A stretch of DNA of 6,405 bases from Faecalibacterium sp. UBA7177. Its GTDB lineage: Bacteria > Bacillota > Clostridia > Oscillospirales > Ruminococcaceae. Each line of letters starts with the position of its first letter. Position 1 is the stretch's first letter. The stretch is taken from contig DKVN01000071.1 in assembly GCA_002491225.1 (NCBI GenBank), positions 1-6,405 on the forward strand, read 5' to 3'. The position numbers were made by a program, and so were the translations under genes. Positions 1-5,158 of this stretch are shown here, piece after piece. The notes beneath the pieces are model-generated. The model ran no database searches. It had not been told where the DNA came from and saw nothing but the letters and a program-made list of their open reading frames with translations.

Positions 1-573
1 CTCATCCGGGAGCGGTGGGGCCTTGCGGGCGGGGATTACATCCTCTTTCTCGCCCGCATCGTGCCGGAAAAGGGCCTGCACTACCTGCTCGAAGCCTACC
101 GGGGCATCCAAACCGACAAAAGGTTGGTTGTCGCGGGCGGGGACAGCCACTCGGGGGACTACTGGCCCAAAATTCAGCAGATGGCCGCCCAGGACAGCCG
201 TGTGCTCCTCACCGGCTTTGCGGCGGGGCAGCTCAAGGCCGAACTGCTGACCAACGCCGCCCTGTATGTGCTGCCCAGCGACATTGAGGGGATGCCGATC
301 AGCCTGTTGGAGGCGATGCGGTACGGCCTGCCCTGCCTTGTCAGCGATATCCCGGAGAACACCCAGCTGCTGAACGGCTTTGGGGCCAGCTTTGCCAAAG
401 GGGATGTGCCTGCTCTGCGGGCCGCGCTCGAGGCCGCGCTCAAAAATCCGCCCAGAGCGGGCGGGGAGCAGGCGGAATATATCCGCACCCACTACTCCTG
501 GGATGAGACGGCAAAAAAAACCGCGGAAATCTACCAGAAAGCCGCCCAAAAGCACCGCGGAACGCTGGACTAA
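1..573 (+). CDS. Glycosyltransferase family 4 (GT-B fold), 5'-truncated by window edge
   Basis: Only the C-terminal 190 residues are present; the frame is open from base 1, so the start lies upstream. An internal GTG at base 61 falls inside the conserved segment LARIVPEKGLHYLLEAY and is not the start. This part is the nucleotide-sugar-binding half of a GT-B enzyme. It has the beta-strand/loop ILFLARIVPEKG (about residues 14-25 of the visible part), a VVAGG strand, and the GT4 signature SDIEGMPISLLEAM, with the E-x7-E pair at visible residues 96 and 104. A helical tail containing YSWDETAKKTAEIY is typical of GT4 C-termini. The enzyme would transfer a sugar from a nucleotide donor with retention of configuration, at the cytoplasmic face, during surface glycan assembly. 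Donor and acceptor are unknown. The next gene starts 15 bases after the TAA, indicating co-transcription. An A8 run at 513-520 lies near the 3' end. Confidence 0.93.
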   Translation, partial: LIRERWGLAGGDYILFLARIVPEKGLHYLLEAYRGIQTDKRLVVAGGDSHSGDYWPKIQQMAAQDSRVLLTGFAAGQLKAELLTNAALYVLPSDIEGMPISLLEAMRYGLPCLVSDIPENTQLLNGFGASFAKGDVPALRAALEAALKNPPRAGGEQAEYIRTHYSWDETAKKTAEIYQKAAQKHRGTLD

Positions 574-575
574 AA

Positions 576-581
576 GGGGGG
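576..581 (+). promoter_or_regulatory. Ribosome binding site of the GT32 gene
   Basis: A GGGGGG run, preceded by AAA, sits 7 bases before the ATG at 589. A second ATG at 584 is out of frame and too close to this site, so the site supports the start at 589. Confidence 0.6.
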
Positions 582-588
582 AAATGCC

Positions 589-1344
589 ATGCCAAACTAC
601 GAATATAACGCCGCCGGTCTGCCCAAGGTGATCCACTACTGCTGGTTTGGCCGGGGCGAAAAAAGCCCCCTCATCCAGCACTGCATCGGCACCTGGCGCG
701 CCCTCATGCCGGATTGGCAGATCAAAGAGTGGAACGAGGACAACTTCAATGTCGGCAGCATCCCCTACACCGCCGAGGCCTACAACGCAAAAAAGTACGC
801 CTTTGTGTCGGATTATGCCCGGTTTGCCATCCTGCACCAGGAGGGCGGGGTATGCCTTTGCACCGATGTCGAGCTCTTCAAGCCGCTGGACGAGCTGCTC
901 GAAAAAACCCCCGCCCTGATGGGCTTTGAGCTGGAAAACACGGTGAACCCCGGCTCGATCATGGCCAGCCCCCCCGGCAGCCCGCTGATTGCTGAGATCT
1001 TAAAAGATTACGCTGCACTGCATTTTTCTAACCCGGACGGCAGCCTCAACACCAAAACCATCGTGGCCTATACCACCGAGTGCCTGCGCCGCCACGGCTT
1101 TACCGGCGGCAACCGGATGCAAACGGTGGAGGAGTTCACCATCTACCCGTCCGAGTATTTCTGCCCGTTTGAGCACGAGACCCAGATGTTTTTGCCCACC
1201 GAAAACACCTACTCCCGCCATCACTTTGCGGCCACCTGGTCGCCCTGGTACCGCAGGCTGCGCTTTCGCTGCATCGGGCTGGCCGCCCGGGTTTTGGGGC
1301 GCCAGCGGTACCTTGCCCTCAAGCGCAAGCTGCTGCGGCGCTGA
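589..1344 (+). CDS. GT32-type glycosyltransferase (capsular polysaccharide synthesis, DXD family) with altered DXD motif
   Basis: This 251-residue protein matches the GT32/Gly_transf_sug family over its whole length. The N-terminus has LPKVIHYCWFG and a downstream IKEWNEDNF. The core has AYNAKKYAFVSDYARFAIL followed by GGVCLCTDVEL, and the C-terminal region has YSRHHFAATW (His211-His212, Trp217). Family members use a nucleotide sugar and a divalent metal to add one sugar (often hexose) to an oligosaccharide on the cytoplasmic side of the membrane. The usual metal-binding motif in this family reads G-G-I-Y-L-D-T-D-V-E; here the first Asp is Cys91, giving C-T-D (91-93), and the usual Tyr is Cys89. 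The protein ends in a strongly basic, amphipathic-looking tail (about residues 217-251, with about a dozen Arg/Lys) that may hold it to the membrane (inference). Length is normal and the frame intact, so it is not an obvious pseudogene, but activity is uncertain. It lies 15 bases after a GT4 gene and 81 bases before another. Confidence 0.92.
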   Translation: MPNYEYNAAGLPKVIHYCWFGRGEKSPLIQHCIGTWRALMPDWQIKEWNEDNFNVGSIPYTAEAYNAKKYAFVSDYARFAILHQEGGVCLCTDVELFKPLDELLEKTPALMGFELENTVNPGSIMASPPGSPLIAEILKDYAALHFSNPDGSLNTKTIVAYTTECLRRHGFTGGNRMQTVEEFTIYPSEYFCPFEHETQMFLPTENTYSRHHFAATWSPWYRRLRFRCIGLAARVLGRQRYLALKRKLLRR

Positions 1345-1367
1345 ACACCCCGCGCCGCTACTCCAAA

Positions 1368-1404
1368 AATATGGCGTTAATGCGCATATTCTGCGCAATA
1401 TTGC
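1368..1404 (+). promoter_or_regulatory. A+T-rich intergenic element with dyad symmetry (possible operator, internal promoter region or RNA hairpin)
   Basis: This is the largest gap in the cluster (1345-1425). Bases 1361-1410 are about 42% G+C by count, well below the flanking genes. Two dyads are visible. One is an imperfect hairpin: AATATG-g-CG (1368-1376) pairs with CGCATATT (1383-1390) around a 6-base loop, with one bulged G. The other is the perfect 10-base palindrome GCAATATTGC (1395-1404). GCGCATATT and GCGCAATATT also form a near-direct repeat 2 bases apart. No convincing -35/-10 pair is seen and no T-tract follows the hairpin, so a terminator is not supported. A regulatory role is inference. 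Confidence 0.35.
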
Positions 1405-1413
1405 CTCGTTATC

Positions 1414-1418
1414 AGGAG
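1414..1418 (+). promoter_or_regulatory. Ribosome binding site of the second GT4 gene
   Basis: AGGAG lies 7 bases before the ATG at 1426, a standard Shine-Dalgarno arrangement that fixes this start. Confidence 0.75.
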
Positions 1419-1425
1419 AGACCCC

Positions 1426-2574
1426 ATGAACATCCTTCTGCTGCGCACCTATCCCAGCGTGATGGACCCCGCCGCCTACAACTCGCAGGAGGTGGGGCTG
1501 GCCCGCGCCTTTGTGCGGGCCGGGCACCGCTGCGGTATCCTCTACTACTGCGCCCGCCAGCCCGCGCACGACCAGGCCGTGCCGGTGCCGGGCAGCAGCG
1601 AGACGCTCACCATCCACTGGCGGCCGGGGTATAACCTGCTCAAAAACGGCATCTTTCCGCATCTGTCCGAGCTGATCGCCCGCTACGATGTGCTGCAGGT
1701 GGCCGAGTACGACCAGCTCACCAGCTGGCAGCTCTACCGGCACCCCCCGGCGGGCAAGCTGGTCACCCTCTACCACGGGCCTTACCAGAGCGAGTTCACC
1801 AAAGGCTACAACCTCAAGTGCCGGGTGTTTGATTTGTTGTGTAACCGCAAACGCAAAAACGCGGCCGTGCCCTGCTTTGCCAAAAGCGGCCTGGCAGCGG
1901 ATTTTTTGCGTCAAAAGGGCTTCGAGACGGTGTATCCGGTGGGGGTCGGGCTGGACAAAGACACCCTCGCCGCCCCGTATGATGCCACCGCGCGGGTGGC
2001 GGCGGCCATCCGGCCGGGATTTGAACTGCTCTACATCGGGGTGCTGGAGGAGCGGCGCAACATTCGCTTTTTGTTTGAGGTGCTGGCCGAGACGGCAAAA
2101 CGGCTGCCCGAGGTTCGGCTGGTGCTGGTGGGCCGGGGCGAAGAGAGCTACCGCGACGCCTGCTTTGCCTATGCCAGAGAGCTCGGCGTCTGGGACCGCA
2201 TCGACTACCGCGAAAAGGTGCCGCAGGCCGAGGTGCACAGCCTTTATGACCACGCAAACCTGCTGCTGCTGCCGACCCAGTATGAAATCTTCGGCATGGT
2301 GCTGCTCGAGGCCATGTACTTTGGCCTGCCTGCCCTCACCAGCCTCAACGGCGGCTCGAGCGTGCTGATCCGGGATGGGGTCAACGGGCTGGTGCAGCAG
2401 GGCTTTTCGGCCGCGGAGTACGCCGGGCGCATCCAGGCCCTTGCCGCCGACCCCGAGGCCCAGGCCCGCATCGGCGCGGCGGCCCACGCGGCCATCGAGC
2501 GGGATTTCCTCTGGGACAGCATCGCCGAAAAGATGCTGGACGTGTACAAAGCGCAGCGGCAGGGCGAAGGGTGA
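1426..2574 (+). CDS. Glycosyltransferase family 4 (GT-B fold)
   Basis: A complete 382-residue protein, the usual GT4 length. The N-terminal acceptor domain begins MNILLLRTYPSVMDPAAYNS, a first Rossmann strand followed by a loop, and continues with LVTLYHGPYQSEF (about 111-123), typical of the GT4 inter-strand region. The C-terminal donor domain starts near LLYIGVLEERRN (about 201-212; the basic residues here usually contact donor phosphate), then VRLVLVGRGEE. Next comes the GT4 signature YEIFGMVLLEAMYFGLP, with the E-x7-E pair at Glu287 and Glu295, and GGSSVLIRDGVNGLV. It is expected to be a retaining, metal-independent transferase acting at the inner membrane face in surface polysaccharide assembly; the sugar is unknown. 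A good AGGAG site precedes the ATG. The stop overlaps a GTG in the frame of the next gene (2571), but that gene probably starts at 2613. There is no signal peptide or membrane segment. Confidence 0.94.
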   Translation: MNILLLRTYPSVMDPAAYNSQEVGLARAFVRAGHRCGILYYCARQPAHDQAVPVPGSSETLTIHWRPGYNLLKNGIFPHLSELIARYDVLQVAEYDQLTSWQLYRHPPAGKLVTLYHGPYQSEFTKGYNLKCRVFDLLCNRKRKNAAVPCFAKSGLAADFLRQKGFETVYPVGVGLDKDTLAAPYDATARVAAAIRPGFELLYIGVLEERRNIRFLFEVLAETAKRLPEVRLVLVGRGEESYRDACFAYARELGVWDRIDYREKVPQAEVHSLYDHANLLLLPTQYEIFGMVLLEAMYFGLPALTSLNGGSSVLIRDGVNGLVQQGFSAAEYAGRIQALAADPEAQARIGAAAHAAIERDFLWDSIAEKMLDVYKAQRQGEG

Positions 2575-2599
2575 GCCAGCCGGGCGGACGAACACAGAA

Positions 2600-2603
2600 A
2601 GGA
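2600..2603 (+). promoter_or_regulatory. Ribosome binding site deciding the UDP-glucose dehydrogenase start
   Basis: AGGA within GAAAGGAAA (2597-2605) ends 9 bases before the ATG at 2613. This supports 2613 rather than the in-frame GTG at 2571, which would add 14 polar residues not expected before the first Rossmann strand. Confidence 0.6.
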
Positions 2604-2612
2604 AACGACGGT

Positions 2613-3968
2613 ATGTCAGCAAAAAAGATTGCGGTGGCCGGTACCGGGTATGTCGGGCTGGTCACGGGGGTCTGCCTTGCGCACCACGGCCACAGGGTGA
2701 CCTGCGTGGATGTGGACGAGGCGAAGATCGCCTGCCTCAAAGCGGGCAAGAGCCCCATCTATGAGCCGGGCCTCACCGAGCTGTTACAGCAGGGCATCGA
2801 GGCCGGGCGGCTGCAGTTTACCACCGACGGGGCGGCCGCCTACCGGGACGCCGAGGTCATCTTCATCGGGGTGGGCACCCCCGAGCGGGAGGACGGCTCG
2901 GCCAACCTCGACTATGTGTTCGGGGTGGTGCGCGAGATCGCCGCCTCGGCCGGGCGGGACTGTGTGGTGGTGGTCAAATCCACCGTGCCGATCGGCACCA
3001 ACGATGAGGTCGAGCGGTATCTCGCCGGGCACCGGGCGAATCCGGTCAAGCTGGAGGTGGCCTCCAACCCCGAGTTTCTGGCGCAGGGCACCGCCGTGCG
3101 GGATACTTTGCACGCCAGCCGCATCGTCATCGGCACCGAGGCCGAGCGCCCGCGCCGGGTGCTGGAGGAGGTCTACGCCGATTTTGACGCGCCCAAGCTC
3201 TTTACCGGCCGCCGCAGTGCCGAGATGATCAAGTACGCCTCGAACGATTTCCTCGCGCTCAAGATCAGCTATATCAACGAGATCGCCAACCTCTGCGAGA
3301 CGGTCGGCGCGGATGTCGACGAGGTGGCGGCCGGGATGGGGTACGACCGGCGGATCGGGCGGCATTTTCTGCGGGCGGGCATCGGGTACGGCGGCAGCTG
3401 CTTCCCCAAGGACACCAAGGCGCTGGACAGCTTTGCCGCCATCCGGGGCACCCGGCTCAAGACGGTGGCCGCGACCATTGAGGTGAACGAGGGGCAAAAG
3501 CGCCGCCTGCTCGAAAAGGCCCGCGCCCACTACAAAAGCCTCGCCGGGGTGACGGTGGCGGTGCTGGGGCTGGCCTTTAAGCCCGGCACCGACGACCTGC
3601 GCGAGGCACCCAGCCTGCTGTGTGTGCCGCGGCTGCTGGCCGAGGGGGCGCAGGTCCGCGCGTGGGACCCGGTGGCCCGGCAGAACTTTGCCCGCCGACT
3701 TGCCGGGATGCAGTGCCCCGGATGCGGGGAGATTACCTATTGTGACAGCATTGAGGAGACGCTGACGGGCGCGGAGCTCTGCCTGATTTTGACCGAGTGG
3801 CCCGAGGTCTGCGCGCTCGACCCGCAGCTGTTTGCAAAGGCCATGCGCGCGCCCATCGTGCTGGACGGCCGCAACTGCTTTGCGCCAAAGGCTGTGCGGG
3901 ACTCGGGCGCGAAGCTTTTGTACGAATCCATCGGCCGCGCGCCGGTGGACACCCGGGAAAAGGCCTGA
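2613..3968 (+). CDS. ugd: UDP-glucose 6-dehydrogenase
   Basis: This 451-residue cytosolic enzyme oxidises UDP-glucose to UDP-glucuronate with two NAD+, supplying an acidic sugar donor. All parts of the family are visible. The N-terminal NAD-binding strand-loop is KKIAVAGTGYVGLVTGVCLA, followed by the acidic strand end VTCVDVD. KSTVPIGT and SNPEFLAQGTAV (Glu154) follow. The central helix holds MIKYASNDFLALKISY with Lys207 and Asn211, and the catalytic loop is GIGYGGSCFPKD with nucleophile Cys263 and Asp267. The UDP-binding C-terminal domain opens with VAVLGLAFKPGTDDLREAP and ends with LILTEWPE. The ATG at 2613 has a Shine-Dalgarno site; a GTG at 2571 overlapping the previous stop is a less likely start. 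Length is close to TuaD/Ugd-type enzymes. An unusual cysteine cluster, CPGCGEITYC (Cys368, 371, 377), sits in the C-terminal domain. Its place among transferase genes indicates a uronic-acid-containing glycan. The family assignment is firm; the symbol is by function. Confidence 0.97.
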   Translation: MSAKKIAVAGTGYVGLVTGVCLAHHGHRVTCVDVDEAKIACLKAGKSPIYEPGLTELLQQGIEAGRLQFTTDGAAAYRDAEVIFIGVGTPEREDGSANLDYVFGVVREIAASAGRDCVVVVKSTVPIGTNDEVERYLAGHRANPVKLEVASNPEFLAQGTAVRDTLHASRIVIGTEAERPRRVLEEVYADFDAPKLFTGRRSAEMIKYASNDFLALKISYINEIANLCETVGADVDEVAAGMGYDRRIGRHFLRAGIGYGGSCFPKDTKALDSFAAIRGTRLKTVAATIEVNEGQKRRLLEKARAHYKSLAGVTVAVLGLAFKPGTDDLREAPSLLCVPRLLAEGAQVRAWDPVARQNFARRLAGMQCPGCGEITYCDSIEETLTGAELCLILTEWPEVCALDPQLFAKAMRAPIVLDGRNCFAPKAVRDSGAKLLYESIGRAPVDTREKA

Positions 3969-3981
3969 GAAAAAGCAGGAG

Positions 3982-3989
3982 AAAGGGGG
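3982..3989 (+). promoter_or_regulatory. Ribosome binding site of the GT2 gene
   Basis: AAAGGGGG lies 8 bases before the ATG at 3998. A better-looking AGGAG at 3977-3981 is 16 bases away, which is too far, and a further GGGGGAG directly abuts the ATG. Which G-run is used is uncertain, but all favour 3998. Starting further upstream would place the N-terminus inside the dehydrogenase gene and add a non-homologous extension. Confidence 0.5.
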
Positions 3990-3997
3990 CGGGGGAG

Positions 3998-5110
3998 ATG
4001 CCGCCGCTCATCAGCATCATCATCCCGGCCTACAATGTGGCGGACTACCTGCCCGCCTGCATGGACAGCCTGCTGCCGGACGCCGGGGCCCTCGGCTGCG
4101 AGGTGGTCCTCGCCGACGATGGCTCGGCCGACGGCACCGGCGCGCTCTGCGATGAATACGCAGCGCAGCACCCCTTTGTGCGCACGCTGCACCAGGCCAA
4201 CGCGGGCCAGTCGGCCGCCCGCAATGCCGCCATCCGGGCGGCGGCGGGGGAGTGGCTGGTGTTTGTGGACAGCGACGACCTGCTGGCCCCCGGCGCGCTG
4301 CGAAAGATCGACGCGACGCTGCGAAGGGAGAAGGCGGGCCCGGTGAGCGGGCCGGATGGGGCGAATGCGCCCGGCGAGCACAATCAAACCGATGTGCCCG
4401 GCGGGCCGGATGGGGCTGCCGCGCCCGGCGGGGCGGGCGGTGTGCCCGCGGCCCCCGGCGATGCGCCCGCGGCTACCGGCATCGACCTGCTGCTCTACAA
4501 CAGCCGCTCGACCCGCGACAACGCGGTGCGCTCGCCCTTTTTGACCGCTCAGTTTGCGGGGGGCATGGCGGGCTATCTCGCCCGCGCGGTGCGGGACATT
4601 CCCTTTGTGGCGGCCCCCTGGCGGTACGCGGTGCGGCGGGCGTTTCTCGTTGAAAACGGCCTCTGGTTCCACGAGGGCATCTACCATGAGGACTGCGAGT
4701 GGTGTCCCAAGCTGCTGGCCCGCGCGGCGGGGGCGGCGGTCTGTGAACAGCCGCTCTACATCTACCGGGACGCCGACGACGGCCGGGAGAGTACCCTGCT
4801 CAGCCCGGCCCGGCGCGCCAAACGGCTTGTGAGCCTGGCCGCCGTTGCGGCCGAACTGCAAAAGGAAGCCGCCCGGTTCGCATCGGACGAGACCCGCCGC
4901 ATCTTTCTGCTGCGCTGCGCGGCCCTGGCCGAGCAGCAGCGGCTGGAGCTGGCGGCCGCGTGCGGCACCCTCGCGCAGGCCGCGCGGGAGGATCAGGAGG
5001 CGCTGCGCGCCCTGCGGCCCTACCTGCCCCGGCGGTTTGCCCTCTGTGTGCGGCTGGCCGGGCCCAATTGGGGCACCCGGCTTTTCCGCCGCCTCTGGAA
5101 GAACCACTGA
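3998..5110 (+). CDS. Glycosyltransferase family 2 (GT-A fold) with Gly/Ala/Pro-rich insert
   Basis: A 370-residue protein. The N-terminal GT-A domain begins PPLISIIIPAYNVADYLPACMDSL. It continues with VLADDGSADGT (Asp40-Asp41, nucleotide binding), then NAGQSAARNAAI and the strand with metal-binding WLVFVDSDDLL (Asp91-Ser92-Asp93). After LRKIDATLRREKA there is a 48-residue insert (114-161), 33 of whose residues are Gly, Ala or Pro, with no aromatics. The fold then resumes at IDLLLYNSR. WRYAVRRAFLVENGLWFHEGIYHEDCEW follows, with the acceptor/catalytic-base HED at 230-232. A helical, Arg-rich C-terminal region ends the protein, with no clear membrane span. Family members are inverting transferases that use a nucleotide sugar and Mn/Mg to extend a lipid-linked oligosaccharide; the sugar cannot be deduced. 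All catalytic motifs are intact, so the insert probably forms a surface loop (inference). The gene lies 29 bases after the dehydrogenase gene. Confidence 0.93.
   Translation: MPPLISIIIPAYNVADYLPACMDSLLPDAGALGCEVVLADDGSADGTGALCDEYAAQHPFVRTLHQANAGQSAARNAAIRAAAGEWLVFVDSDDLLAPGALRKIDATLRREKAGPVSGPDGANAPGEHNQTDVPGGPDGAAAPGGAGGVPAAPGDAPAATGIDLLLYNSRSTRDNAVRSPFLTAQFAGGMAGYLARAVRDIPFVAAPWRYAVRRAFLVENGLWFHEGIYHEDCEWCPKLLARAAGAAVCEQPLYIYRDADDGRESTLLSPARRAKRLVSLAAVAAELQKEAARFASDETRRIFLLRCAALAEQQRLELAAACGTLAQAAREDQEALRALRPYLPRRFALCVRLAGPNWGTRLFRRLWKNH
4347..4430 (+). repeat. Imperfect in-frame direct repeat within the GT2 gene
   Basis: Bases 4347-4376 and 4401-4430 are a 30-base direct repeat with four contiguous mismatches: a 16-base exact block, 4 differing bases, then a 10-base exact block. 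The copies start 54 bases (18 codons) apart, so the frame is kept. They encode GPDGANAPG and GPDGAAAPG. A shorter related core, (A/G)TG(C/T)GCCCG, occurs at 4365, 4392, 4440 and 4461, with every spacing a multiple of three. This pattern fits expansion by slipped-strand replication or recombination within the coding frame. Confidence 0.85.
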
Positions 5111-5140
5111 GGGCGGCCAGGCCTTTGCTGGATAAAAGGA

Positions 5141-5147
5141 AAAGGAG
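5141..5147 (+). promoter_or_regulatory. Ribosome binding site of the last GT4 gene
   Basis: AAAGGAG ends 11 bases before the ATG at 5159. The spacing is long but workable, and it is the only strong Shine-Dalgarno match near the N-terminus expected for this family. A second AAAGG lies just upstream at 5135-5139. Confidence 0.55.
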
Positions 5148-5158
5148 CGCGATCTCTC

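Noticed and set aside
1371..1634. Possible leader peptide or small ORF starting in the A+T-rich spacer
   Set aside because: It has no ribosome binding site and runs out of frame deep into the GT4 gene with a shadow-type composition.
2571..2612. GTG start for the dehydrogenase overlapping the previous stop (GTGA)
   Set aside because: It would allow translational coupling, but the 14 extra residues are polar and not expected in the family, and the ATG at 2613 has its own AGGA site.
1000..2622. A 540-codon open frame on the minus strand opposite the GT32 and second GT4 genes
   Set aside because: It has the same shadow character: low-complexity composition, no recognisable domain, and it spans two real plus-strand genes.
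3797..3997. Upstream extension of the GT2 frame into the dehydrogenase gene
   Set aside because: The frame stays open by chance. The extension is Arg/Ala/Gly-rich and unrelated to GT2 proteins, while the ATG at 3998 sits directly before the canonical first strand and has G-rich ribosome binding sequence.
4347..4480. CRISPR array or mobile-element repeat
   Set aside because: The repeats are imperfect, in frame, GC-rich and inside an intact gene, with no regular unique spacers, terminal inverted repeats or transposase.
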